From positions 10,374,089 to 10,438,088 of the forward strand of contig OX365956.1 in NCBI GenBank assembly GCA_947247005.1: a stretch of DNA of 64,000 bases. The letters run 5' to 3'. Numbering within the stretch: position 1 is the stretch's first letter; every line of letters starts with the position of its first letter. The DNA is from Spisula solida (taxonomy: Eukaryota; Mollusca; Bivalvia; Venerida; Mactridae). This document shows positions 1 through 11,480 of this stretch, piece after piece. Made by a program: the position numbers and the translations under genes. The notes beneath the pieces were generated by a model, which was not told the DNA's origin, ran no database searches, and saw nothing but the letters and a program-made list of their open reading frames with translations.

Positions 1-243
1 AGTGGGCAATACATATACATAGAGGAAGGTTGACCAAAGGGCTTCCGCCTTGGTACGGACAGCGACAAATGTCACTGGGGGTAAGTTGCCCTCAGTCTGG
101 TGACCCAATGCCCTAATATAGTGAAGTGATTTGAATAGGAATGAAATATACCATATCTGCTTAGCGTAGTTGGTAGTTCAATTACAGTTTGTCTACCTCT
201 TTCATTACACTGTGCTGATAACCTACACATTCGTTCGGTTTTG

Positions 244-520
244 TATTAGATCATTTTTATACCCCTAGATACATAGTATATGGAGGCTATATTGGAGTCA
301 TGCTTGAGGTTGGTTGATTGGTCTGTTGATCCGTCGGTTGGTCCGTGAAAATTTTGTCCGCGCTATTTCTCTGTAACCATTGGTCTGATTTCAACGAAAC
401 TTTGCATGTGTGATCAGTACCAAGTCTAGTTGTGCATACCGTCGGCACATGCTGGTCGGACAAATTCTAAGGTAGTTATGGCCCTTTATTATTTTACACT
501 TAAACATTTTGTAGCATTTG
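244..520. repeat. dispersed repeat fragment of the GTCCG-rich type
   Basis: The stretch holds 'ttggtccgtgaaaattttg' followed by 'atttctctgtaac', then a block about a first-person-shifted target seen in many mollusc repeats. The same 'atttctctgtaac' follows a GTCC-rich block near 61,356. No ORF or clear ends are visible, so membership in one family is inferred from these short matches only. Confidence 0.35.
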
Positions 521-544
521 TTAGGGTCTATAAACATATATATT

Positions 545-1014
545 TCATCATCTGAATCATCTCGCACGGAGAAATCACTGTCATCATCAGAATCCTCGAC
601 TTAATGGCCTCTTTCATAATTGCTTTCAATCTTGATTTCCTTTCCCTTCTCGTTTTGTTTCTTCAAAAGACGTTGCTCTGCTTTAATTTGTTTCTCCTTT
701 TCTTTTTGTATACATCTGAAATACCGTTGCTATTTACGGCTTTGCTTTTCAGCTTCTTCTTTCTCTCCTTTTTCTTTTCAGGCAGAAGATTTCGAGTTTT
801 TTCCCTTGTGATCGCTTATGACAATATTTATCTTTTAAAACTCTTGTTTGTTTATTTATGCGTCGGCTTACTAAGGATCTTGCTCAATGATGATGTTGTC
901 TCGGATGTAGAAGGTTGCGGACTTAAATCTATTCACCGCTTTGTCAGTTAAAGCATATGTATACTTTGGATCAATGTTCTCTTTGGTTCGGAACTTTTTC
1001 AGATTGCGTTTCAT
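545..1014 (-). pseudogene. decayed coding fragment, lysine/glutamate-rich, probably transposon-derived
   Basis: Two protein-like blocks lie on the minus strand. From 1014 (ATG) to 871 (TAG) runs a 47-residue open stretch beginning MKRNLKKFRTKEN and containing DPKYTYALTDKAVNRFKSA. From about 711 down to 545 runs a charged helix-like stretch (KEKEKQIKAEQRLLKKQ), then a TAA at 601-603, then an acidic tail (DSDDDSDFSVRDDSDDE) in the same frame. The blocks between them are out of frame. The Lys/Glu helix plus Asp/Ser tail looks like a linker region of a larger protein. I do not recognise the family. At least one stop and one frame change make this non-functional as it stands. Confidence 0.45.
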
Positions 1015-1085
1015 TTCCGATGTCTTTCTTTTTTGGCTTGTTTCTTTTAATTGAATATCTAATTGTCAGCATGTCTGGGATGTCT

Positions 1086-2250
1086 ATTTTATCTACCTGC
1101 TCGTTAGCTTTAATTTAACAACTTCGTTTTCTATAGCTGTGGGTTCTTATGGTCAAACAGATTGCTTGTTTGAAACGTGTCTGTCTTTAACACATTATTT
1201 TTATCTAACGGAAACAAACCCGCATCTCCGAGACCATATATAGGTTATCCAGTAATTATTACTCGGTAATTATACATATTAGACTTAAGTACATGTTTGA
1301 AATCTCCGTTTGAAACATATCATGTTTGTTGTTTATTATCAGTCGAATAGGCAAAAATAATTTTGAATTAAAAAAGAAATTAAGTATCCGGGATTATCCT
1401 ATGTATGCAATTATGCGTCGGGTGTCCGGATACCCATTATCCCATGTTTAAAAGACCTTCAACCATTCCATGTACTGATGTTATCTCTATAGAAGACGAC
1501 ATGCGATGAAATCACACCAGAATCGGAACACATTTTCATTTCACAATAACGTTACACCCATGGGGTTCATCAGTGCACCACGGATGTCATTTACATTAAA
1601 TTCGTTTAATAAAATTTGCGTTGGAAATCAAGTTCATTTGAAATATGCAATTTGTACACATCAGTTTTTACACGGTGGTAATAAAAGACAGCAATACACA
1701 GCTCTCATCCAGAAAATTAAGTTTGGGAATTTCTGAATCGTACGAATCACACCACAGGCCTGTTCTTTCGCAAAAAGTAAAACTGATGAATACGATTTGG
1801 TTATTAATGCTCGCAAATCCTGCATATTGCTTTATTACTCAGGGCGTGAAGTCTTGTGGTTGATGTCTTCTTTGGTGCAGAAACAAACGTCAATTGTACT
1901 CGTTCTTTAATTTTTCACACAATATATATTATCCGCAATGAAGTAGGTGTTAATTTACAGTAGGTCTGTGCGGTATAATGTCTGGTCTTCGTACAATATA
2001 ACTCTATGTAAAAGGTATTAACATATTGGAAGTGTGAGTGTTACGCTGTGAAAGTATTCCCTCTACTTGGTGTGTATGTTTGACATCAAAGTAAAACTTT
2101 CTCAAAGACTGCTGTTGATGAATGCATTATACAAAAGTATTACGAAGGTATGATACAAGGGAAACAGTCCGTTGATAAATTGTCACCCCTGAGTTATTTA
2201 TACATTAACAGTACAATCGCCTTGCTATTCCATCTGAAAATCAAATAGTG
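1086..2250. other. no recognisable feature
   Basis: AT-rich sequence. The short open frames at 1506-1736 and 1645-1863 overlap each other and show no family resemblance or codon bias. Confidence 0.5.
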
Positions 2251-2350
2251 CTCAACAAGAGGGGCCTAGGAAGCTCACCTCTTGCGGTAGTGCATGATGG
2301 CCTCTGTGCAAGAAAATGCAGCCTGTATTGCATCAACGAGGGTCATCCAG
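2251..2350 (+). repeat. family A repeat, 5' end fragment
   Basis: 'aacaagaggggcctagg' followed by 'agctcacctcttgcggtag' and 'tgcatgatggcctctgtg' matches the 5' start of the copies at 33,584 and 38,141. The internal repeats and 3' end are missing here. Confidence 0.6.
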
Positions 2351-2910
2351 TTCATGGACAAGTATCATAGAGTGAATACTCGATGAAACATAATTATAAA
2401 CGTAACGTTTCCTAAGGCCAAGACTAATTACTTATGTGGCTCTAGTATCCCGGCCGATCCTAATTTGTTGGCCCGACCCTAAACATTTTATTGCTTTATA
2501 TGTTGGGTTTTACTTTTTGATATTGAAATAAAGAATCTGATGTTGTTTTTGCATTTGTGTTTGTTCTTTTTGTGCCTTTCGGCTACTAATGTAGAGTTCT
2601 ACCTTCCTCGTCTCATTTGTAATTATCGTTTTAGATCTTCACCAAATGTTCGTGGGTTTGTGCTGTAATACTGAAAAAATAAAACATGTTCTTCCTAGCT
2701 ACCTACCAAATTTCTTCTTTATGTTACCAGAACCACGTTATTAATTTTGATTTGCCTTATACTTATTTCTCTTTATTATCTTCAAATGAAATATTGTGCA
2801 AATATATTAACATTTCCGCATTACTTTGAAATCATACAGAATCACTGTTATACGGAGCGCTCCAAATAATATAAGCGCGTCATGACGTCAACCTAGCCTC
2901 TCTGTTTTTA

Positions 2911-3345
2911 GTCCCCTACGTTTTTGACCGGAGGGGACTATAGGTTTGCCGTCAGTCTGACTGTCCGTCCGTCAAATAATCTGGATCCTGACATAACTCA
3001 AACAGTTTCCCAACTAGGTTTATGAAACTTGGTTTGTGGATAGTGGACAGACAATGAGGGAATTATGCACGTCAAAATATATTTTGATTCTGACAGAAAA
3101 TGTGGTTGCTATGGCGACAGAAAGAGTGAAAATATGCCCAAATCTTGATCCTGCCATAACTCAGACAGTTTCCAAGCTAGGTTTATGAAACTGAATATGT
3201 GGATATGGACAATAAGGGGGTTATGCACGTCTAAAATATGTTGACTCTGACAAAAATTGTGGTTGCTGTGGCAACAGAAACATTGAAATTGGCTTCAAAC
3301 CGGTAGGGGACTTCTGTATTGCTTGCAATTCTTAATGACTTGTTT
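2911..3345 (+). mobile_element. family B element with GTCCCCTACCGG inverted ends
   Basis: It begins GTCCCCTACG...TTTTTGACCGGAGGGGACT and ends CAAACCGGTAGGGGACTTC followed by a conserved tail through 'cttaatgacttgtt'. Two internal half-repeats are visible, each holding 'catgtccggata'-like text starting at 'atcctgacataactcaaac' (about 2987) and 'atcctgccataactcagac' (about 3150). There is no ORF. Copies occur at 21,333, 35,341 and 39,212. The inverted CCCCTACCGG/CCGGTAGGGG ends suggest a non-autonomous DNA element. Confidence 0.65.
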
Positions 3346-4184
3346 TCTAAATAGTTTTCTAAATATTCTACACCACATGCTACGCATTTACGATGTCGTA
3401 TCACAAACTTGTATGTCTTTTCAAAAGTGTTCGTACCTTTCTGACGGCTATTGGCATACCCGGATCGTTTACCACATATTCCCTTCGATACGGGGAAAGA
3501 CGGCTAAATCAATTAGGGTAATGTCTGGATTAATCAATTCCAACCCAACAAAAACACGTGCTTTAACTGTGAGTGATATTGATATTATTCAGCACATCTG
3601 AGCTTTGGAAATATATTCAAATATCCTTGCAGATGCAAAGTGCTGTAAACCAATTTATTTTCGCGAATACTTTGTTTCGTTTTTGTCGATCATCGGCATA
3701 TTTGCGACTACAAATGTTTGCGTGTTTAAGTCTCCACAAAGCATCCACAGTGGTGACGAGAATATGCAACATTGAATATATTGTTGTAAGTTTAAACATA
3801 AACATGATGATTTGTTTTTCACGATCTCTTTAGGATTCTGTATTTTATTTTTAAACAATCATTAAAAAAACCCAGCATTTTACAAGTATGATGGTGCAAC
3901 ATTGCTACGATTATTACAAGACATGTAAGCGAGTTTAGGGTTACTGCCCGCTCAGTCAAAAACATCTACACTATAGGTGTATATTTAGGTTATGCATGTT
4001 TATGTACTTTAACCTTATAGTTTGTATAGTAAATTCCCCTGTTTAGCTACCTGAGTTGAAAACTTACCTGTACCACTATGTACTTGTTGATAGCCAGTCA
4101 ATGGCTGTACGTTATAATACTGCAGTCATACATGACGTGATATATATACGTTAGTGAAGTTTTTTGTATTCTATGTGTAATATA
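3346..4184. other. no recognisable feature
   Basis: AT-rich sequence. Short overlapping frames on both strands at 3323-3858 look like chance. Confidence 0.5.
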
Positions 4185-5175
4185 CACTCAGTCGCAAAAG
4201 AAAGTATACATTGTGCATAAATGAAATTATATCGCCGGGGGGTTTCAGAAACAAACATAATGTTAATATTTACTAAATAGTATGTTTATCTGACATTTTA
4301 AGATCAAGCGACAGCATGTCAATAAATACAATACTGCACAAACAGAGTCAAAGCTTTGAGACTTGAAAAATCAAATTAACACAAATGTTCATACACTTGA
4401 CAAATATGTGTACATGGATACATTTACTCATAGCTCGGTCAATAGGAACTTGATCTTGCTGAAAAATCTTCATCATATGTAGCTTTGGTATGTGGCATTA
4501 CAATTCAATCGAATTTGTTACATCTGATTGCAATTGTAACAAACGGAATAAAAATAATGACATCAACATGAGCTAATGTCACACATTTGTCGCGGTGTGT
4601 TCACCGGGCGTTTGTCAAATTTTTAATGCAGCTGCTAGATGCCCGCTTTGCTGATAAAGTTCGTTTTCAAGTGTATGTACTAATCAAGGGAAAAAAGGTT
4701 TACAAAAAAGCCCAATTCAGGTTTAGAACTTATCACCTCATAAAAACAACTTTTTTAAACATGGTTACCACCCCTTGACCAAGCAAAATGACTAGTTTTT
4801 TAACAAAATCACAACCATCATGCTGTTCAGTGAAAAATCGCATTATTTTGAGTGTTTTTGTTTAATTTGACATATACCTAGTCCAATTTACCATACACAA
4901 CCATGATTTACACCACTACGTAAATGTCTCGTACATTTTTACGTCGGAGGCGGACATATAAAATATTGAACATTTCTGTAAATTCGATTTTTCAGGTACC
5001 CGATGCAGTTGACTTCATTTGTGGGGTATTGCATGTATTGGCATATAATTGTTTGATCTTAAAATGTCAGATAAACATACAGTTCTGTTAATTCAAAATT
5101 TCGTTTAGTTCTGTCAACCCCAAAGGATACCATTTCAAAGTATGTACAATGTATACTTTCTTTTGCCACTAAGTG
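4185..5175. mobile_element. family F TIR element, 991 bp, mariner/Tc1-like ends
   Basis: The left end CACTCAGTCGCAAAAGAAAG plus TATACATTGT is matched in inverse at the right end, where ACAATGTATACTTTCTTTTG precedes CCACTAAGTG (5140-5175). The TIRs are about 30 bp with few mismatches. The left flank is TA, as expected for Tc1/mariner insertion; the right flank is AA, so the duplication has decayed or the assignment is wrong. The open frames inside (for example 4587-4778) are short and unrecognised, so the copy is non-autonomous. A partial second copy ends at 10,311 and is followed by TA. Confidence 0.7.
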
Positions 5176-6059
5176 AACTTACACACAAAGATAACGTCAG
5201 CGTTGTTGAAACCCCGATATAGGCATTACAATCATGGCGGTAAACCTTTATTTACACTGACCCAATCTAAAAGGTTTCGTGCACTGTAAAACGCTTAGGC
5301 CTATACTCCTTGACATATTTGTACCTGTCCGTACGGAACCAGTAACCTTCTGTTCAAGCACTACTTGGTCCTTTTGTTCCCTTCGTTCCCTGATATTTCT
5401 GCTGGAAGTTATGTCTTCCCTTAGTATCGTACTTCTGTACAGTTTGTACATAATAATTTTAATGAATTCTCAGTATATAATCATCATTCGGTTCTGTTAT
5501 CTTACGACGGATATCTAGTTGTGTTTTAACTTACTGAATAAAGTATCTTTATATGTGATATGAATATTGTTTGTGCATAATTTTATGAAAGCCGGATTGC
5601 GAAAACTGTTTTATTCAATACTTTTAAATTGTACATTGCCTTACCCCACACAAACACATTTATACAATTCTTAAGATATTAAGAAAATATACTGCGTTGC
5701 CATTTTAATGTTACGAAGTAACTGTAGCTAATAATATTTAATATTGACAGCAGTAAATGTTTCATGATGTATGCACGTCACTTCTCCCCTTACCATTGAT
5801 CCATTATTAAAACCGCTGCCTCACGTATTGATGTATTGCAAAAATAAAATTGTCAAATATTCGCATAGTTTTGATATAGTTGTTACATACTTTACAACGT
5901 TTCACACAATTTAATGGCCAAAATTTTAATCGATGACTAGTACTGGTGTACTGTAAGATTAAAGTGATGTACTAAATTTTGTTTTTGTCAGGAGTATGTT
6001 GGTCGCCCTGTATATCCTGGATCCAGATACTTTCACGGATGTAATACATGTACATGCGG
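5176..6059. other. mostly unrecognised; one short dispersed block at 5812-5885
   Basis: The block 'ctgcctcacgtattgatgta' and about 50 bases after it match 9284-9355 inside the family L element. The overlapping frames at 5248-5518 on both strands are not supported. Confidence 0.45.
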
Positions 6060-7135
6060 TTTTAATGGAAAGGTCAGTACAAACAGATATGAGCCGTTCT
6101 CCAGGAAAACCGGGCTTAGTGACATTGTATCAGTATTTATATAATAAGGTTAAGAAAATCTCTTGAATGACAAAAAGGTCATGCTCTTTGATTTAAATTT
6201 AAGTTCTTGGATGATATAGAACTATTTCTTAGATTTATTTGTTCTTTTGAATCATGTTAAAATATCTTCTGTTGTTGCTTTGGTGACCAATTTCTGAAGA
6301 GTATCCATATTGAGAAAACGAGGGATTAGTGATTGAAAACAGTAGCTACGTTCCTCTAAAAGCTAAAATTCACGATTTTGATATGTTCTGTTAAAATAGT
6401 AATATAATTCTAAAATGTGACACAATTTTGAAAAGTTTACGTCAAGAACTTATCAAATACTGGATGTATGAGCTTCTTGTTAACGTAACGTCGAATAACG
6501 TTTGCGACGTCACTAACATAGTAGGGGGTTGTTGGTTTTAAAAGTCTGTAATTTGATGTTATATTTTGCTCAAATTTTCAGAAACTGTTCAAAAGAGTCT
6601 CGTCTTTCTAATGCTTAATTATTAGTGTAGCAATACCACGTGCCTTTTGACTACAGTTACAAGAAGAAATTTGCAAACATTGGAAAATAAAATAGCCATA
6701 AGTATTTTATTTCTTCGTCGAATTCTATGAAATATACGCCACGCTAAGGGGGGAATTATTTGCTTCCCATGAAATATAAGATTTTTTTTCAGCAGCTTTA
6801 TCGATTTTTCCATTACCCTGTGAAACCTACACCTTTTTACGGTTTCTCAGGGTAAAAGACAAAACGGCACATCCGCTGAAAAAGAGTTTATATTTCGCGG
6901 AAAGCAAATAATGTTCTCCTTAGCGTGACGTAGATTTCATAGAAATCGATGAAGAAATAAAATACTTATGGCTACATTTGTGTTCCAATGTTTACAAATT
7001 TCTACTTGGAACTGTAGTAAAAAACCACCTGGTATTGCTACACTGATTATCAGGATTTTCATATTTTTGTCACTAAGCCCGGTTTTCCTGGAGAACGGCT
7101 TATATACATTTGTATCCGTAAAAGTAAATTTGTAA
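6060..7135. mobile_element. fold-back element with long imperfect inverted arms
   Basis: Arm 6615-6800 is the inverse of 6865-7050: both carry 'gtgtagcaatacca', 'gccataagtattttatttct' and the 'cacgctaagg' block. The spacer itself holds a small hairpin (taccctgtgaaacc / ggtttctcagggta). Outside these, 6087-6122 (gccgttctccaggaaaaccg, gggcttagtgaca) is inverted at 7073-7108. The left side has about 490 bp between the outer and inner blocks that the right side lacks, so there was an insertion on the left or a deletion on the right. No coding potential is visible. Confidence 0.65.
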
Positions 7136-7500
7136 ATTGAGAACATTACATCAACGATTTCATGTTCAACCACCTGTGCATATACAATATGACACTAGGT
7201 GCTGTCGAGATAAATTTGTATAACGGTACCTCGGTACAGGTGTGTTAAAGTTGACTCTTGTGTGAATGGCTAGGCGCTGTCGTCGTTTCTGTGTGGCTTT
7301 GGATTGTCGGTGCGCTACAGTATTTAATATAGGTGACATGAATGATTCAGTAAACTTGTTTAAACGTGCTAACGGTCGTGTCCTAAACATACAGAGAAAA
7401 TGTTGGTTAGTGAGTTTCAGCTGTTGTCCATCCGATTGGTGACTGTATTTCTTTATAACCACTGTACAAACTAAAGGAGCCGAACATACTCTGTGAACAA

Positions 7501-7748
7501 AACACGCAACATCAGCATTATACGCTCTTACTACTGCACCGAACACGCAACATCAGCATTATACGCTCTTACTACTGCACCGAACACGCAACATCAGCAT
7601 TATACGCTCTTACTACTGCACCGAACACGCAACATCATAGCATTATACGCTCTTACTACTGCACCGAACACGCAACATCAGCATTATACGCTCTTACTAC
7701 TGCACCGAACACGCAACATCAGCATTATACGTTCTTACTACTGCACCG
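7501..7748. repeat. 41-bp tandem array, six copies
   Basis: The unit begins AACACGCAACATCAGCATTA and ends CTTACTACTGCACCG. Copies are almost identical. Copy four has a 2-bp insertion (atcatagc for atcagc) and copy six one substitution (gttctt). Because 41 is not a multiple of three and no unit frame has a stop, open frames of 94 and 126 aa cross it on both strands. These are array artefacts. Confidence 0.95.
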
Positions 7749-9262
7749 ACACTGGTCATTACGTCTGCAAAGTATAAACTAGCCGTTAAACATGTCTATG
7801 ACTTTGTAAAGTATCTTTCCTCAACATTGGAGCGCCATCACAATTATAGAGATATAAACAAGTTATCTGTAAAAGTCCCATGCACAAGTAATGCTGATTT
7901 CAATAGTAATATTACCATTACAACACATACAATCACTACAAACTCGTCTGTGTCGGTCAATAAAATGATGAAGACCCAGAGCACACTGTCAATACCATAT
8001 GCCAGACATAAATACTAACAACTGTCGTGGCGTACTTTAAGAACCTTTAATATGTCTTGGAACCTAGGTATCAGTTGTCATCCAGACCATATTTCTCATT
8101 AACTGTAATACCAGCCATGTATCAGAAGGTGAAACTCCGTCTTGAATATGAGCTTGCAGACAAAGTTCTGTCTGTGTGCATTACCACTGTGCGCTTGCAT
8201 AATTTCCAGAAAATAACGATACAACATTTTATTACAAACTAAATTGACCTTTCTGCAGACGCATCGTAGCCACGCCCCCACCATAGTTACGGGTATTGGT
8301 TGTTACCACGCACGCCAAGCTTTCATGAAAATGGCGTCCAATACGGAGATGTCGTGTGATGCTCTTGATACAATTCTGTTGAATATTTCGCTTTTAGTCC
8401 ATGTTTCGAAAATATTGTGAAACATAATTATGGGCCTACTTTAAACTTGAAAATCGACGGTTTTTGATCGAAAAAAATTACGTAAACAGTTATTAAAGCA
8501 GAGCCAAACAGTGTCCGAATAAGCAGCCACTCATACGCGTAAGTTTGCCGCTCAATCAGCATGTTTCTTTTTATTTATGATTGCAACTTCCGCAAAAATA
8601 ATAAGTGCTACGTAAACATAGATGAATGTGAATCTTTCAAATCCAACATCGCTACGTAATTCATGGTTTTGTCAGTGACAGTCAGCATATTAACAAATTT
8701 CTAATATACAATCGCGCGTTATTAAGTAAGAAAATATTGTTTTCTAACATACATTAAAACTGTCGGGTCAGGTGCAATAATTTGGGCTACACATATTTTA
8801 TATGCACCATTATACAAAAAATAAATACCGGTGAGTCCTAGATTATCAGTTAGTTAAAATTCCAATGTCTAATATACTTTGATGATCTCGTTTAGATACT
8901 TTTCTCGGACATCAGTCGGGGTCCAGTGATATACGCGGTGTCTTGTTTGTCAATCAACAATGTACCACATAGCGGTTTTCGCCAGGACAGGTCACAGTAT
9001 GAGGTCAGTTAGTTTTATACATAATTGCTATATATATGTTTTTTAGTAATGTATATATCTGACAGATCTCTGACCTATAGATACATTAAAATTAACTTGT
9101 ACATGTATCTATCTATCATTCTGTCCGGACCATACAGTACATACATTTTAAAAATATATTTGTATAAGTTTTGGAGATTGAATGCATTTAGCACCACAAT
9201 GATATCAACTGAAAAGCGCTTTAACTATTACATAGACCAAACAACATAGTGTTCAATATTAT
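7749..9262. other. no recognisable feature
   Basis: AT-rich sequence with only short unsupported frames (7827-8018, 8057-8284, 9025-9249). Confidence 0.5.
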
Positions 9263-9793
9263 TAAAGGGACTGCATAAAGGGACTGCCTCACGTATTGGT
9301 GTATTGCAAACATAAAATTAAATTGTCAAATATTCATGTAATTTTGGTATAGTTTCCTGTATATGCCATAAACAACCACATTGACATAAAAAATAACTTG
9401 GGAAATATCGGCATTTTGTAGTAATTTAGCATGTTTACACCCAAAATTCTATAAGGTATTAATACCTTATAGAGTTAGCACTACTATCACTTAAACTGCC
9501 TGAAATTTGTTTCCATTCGATAAAAACGAATTGCGAAACGAACCGAATACCTCACAGATGTTTCGGCTTTAGTTAAAGTTACAGTTCACAGAACATTTTG
9601 GAAGGAAACTCTGCGATATTTTCAAACAGAAATATACTGAATGCCAAGTATCAAGAGTGATTTAAATTGCTTATATGCCATACATCTTTCATAAAGCAAC
9701 CCCCTATGACTTTCTATTATATAAATACTTGGTTAGGTAGGAAAATTACGACATACAAACATTTTAGCCCGATCTGTGAGGCAGCACCTTTAA
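9263..9793. mobile_element. family L MITE with AAAGG..CTGCCTCAC inverted ends
   Basis: The left end AAAGGGACTGCCTCAC (9278) is the inverse of GTGAGGCAGCACCTTT at 9776-9791. Just left of it, 'aaagggactgc' is duplicated (9265). Both ends abut TTAA-like flanks. The interior has a perfect 26-bp palindrome at 9448-9473 (TCTATAAGGTATT and its complement). The 66-aa frame inside has no family resemblance. Confidence 0.65.
9448..9473. repeat. perfect 26-bp palindrome
   Basis: TCTATAAGGTATT is directly followed by its reverse complement. It lies inside the family L MITE. Confidence 0.9.
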
Positions 9794-9949
9794 AACACTT
9801 CACAATAATCTTTGATGGGAAATACACACATTCTCGTTATTTGCGAGTATGTGTCCTTATTCTATAACAACCAATAACATAATTTCACGAGTATGGTTTA
9901 AAGTGTATATTTTTAAAACTCATATCAAATTAAAGACGGAGCTTTCGAG

Positions 9950-10311
9950 TTTCTCAACATAAAACAAACCACCAGCATTATTTTGTGTAATTTTTTCAAT
10001 TTGACGATATACCTTTAAGTCCATTTTACCATACAAAAACATAATTTGCACCACTGCGTACATTTCTCGTACATTTTACGTTGGAGGCGGACATATGAAA
10101 TATTGTACATTTGTGTTAATTTGATTGTTCAGGTACCAACGCTGTTGACTATATTTGTGGGGCATTGCATTTATTGACAAGTTATTGTTTGATCCTAAAA
10201 TGTCAGCAAAACATCCAGTTGTGTTCATATAAAATTTCGTTTGGATCTGTCAACCCCAGATGATAATATTTTGTAGTATGTACAATGTATACTTTCTTTT
10301 GCGACAAAGTG
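9950..10311. mobile_element. family F element, right-end fragment
   Basis: It aligns with 4860-5175 through 'ggaggcggacatat', 'gttgact', 'cctaaaatgtcag' and the end TACAATGTATACTTTCTTTT plus GCGACAAAGTG, followed by TA. The left half of the element is absent. Confidence 0.65.
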
Positions 10312-10313
10312 TA

Positions 10314-10806
10314 TTAAGTCAGACAGGGAAGGCAGCACTCAACCCAAGGTCACCCAATATCGAACTTGGCGTACATTGTGTTAAGATGATCATTGTGATA
10401 AAGTTTCATAAAGATAAGGTCAAAATTGTGACCTCTAGTGACTACACAAAATTTTTCTATGATTTGACCTTGTGACCTAGTTTTGACCCTGGATGACCAA
10501 ATATCAAACTTGACCTAGATTTTGTTGACATGATCATTGTGACAAAATTTCATAAAGATTAGGTCAAAATTGTGACCTCTAGTGACTACACAAAGTTTTT
10601 CTATGATTTGACCTTGTGACTTAGTTTTTGACACCGGATGACCCAATATTGAACTTGCCCTAGATTTTGTTGAGATGATCATTGTGACAAAGTTTCATAA
10701 TGATTAGGCTAAAACTGTGACCTCTAGTGTCTACAAAAGTTAATTGTGGACGGACGGACGACGGACGAAGAATGATCACAAAAGCTCACTTTGTGACAGG
10801 CGAGCT
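10314..10806 (+). repeat. family A repeat, truncated at its 5' end
   Basis: It holds about three diverged units of roughly 130 bp, each with 'gatcattgtga', 'catnaagattaggtc' and 'gtgacctctagtgactaca'. It ends in GGACGGACGACGGACGAAG and 'gctcactttgtgacaggcga' plus GCTAAAA. The 5' part instead reads 'gtcagacagggaaggcagca' plus CTCAAC, a motif also seen inverted at 35,822. Confidence 0.7.
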
Positions 10807-11029
10807 AAAATATACTCGTAACGTTATATAAATTTAGGAAATTGTTATGTACAGCACACAAAGTTTGAGGGTAAATGTAGATGCGGTGTTTACTGCTTGT
10901 GTCGATCGGTCGGCCAGTGACTCGATTGTGCCCGATCAATAAGTAACATGGAGGTAGGTCGTCATCAGTAGACCCCGAATTAATTATCACATATGCGTTT
11001 AATACATGAACAGATCGTTTCGCACGAAG

Positions 11030-11480
11030 TGCATTTTGTCTGTATTTTGTCGCTCGTCCGTCGTACGATCGACGTACGTTCGTACGATAAAAGCATTGTA
11101 GAACTATTAGCTGGTTTAAAAAAAGTTTCAACAGCTGTATATAATTAATCAAAACGTCGAACCAAACTCTACGAATTTTGATAAAGAACATATATGTTTA
11201 CGAGCGTCGTATGACGGTCGTGCGATTGCCGTACGACGGTCGTGCGATGAACTCACGGCTGTCGTAGGATAGTGAACATACACAAGACTGTCGTGCGACC
11301 ATCGCACGATAGTGGTGTGATTCTAAGGGTTTAGTTTGACCTGATAAGCACAAACAAATCGTATGTCAATCGCACGGCCATCGTGCGACGACGTAGGGCA
11401 CGACGCAGAAATTTCTTAAGTCCGCCGTGCACAGACGCACGATAGACCTCAAATTTACGTCGTAGATCCGCCGCACGACA
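11030..11480. repeat. CpG-rich cluster of TCGTGCGA/TCGCACGA motifs
   Basis: Short self-complementary words built from CGTACG, TCGTACGA, GTCGTGCGA and ATCGCACGA recur at least a dozen times in both orientations (for example 'gtacgacggtcgtgcgat' near 11,232 and 'gtcgtgcgaccatcgcacga' near 11,290). The surroundings are AT-rich and CpG-poor. No ORF spans it. The origin is unknown; it may be the eroded end of a palindrome-rich element. Confidence 0.7.

Noticed and set aside
7166..7777. ORFs of 126 and 94 aa
   Set aside because: They owe their length to the 41-bp array, which lacks stops.
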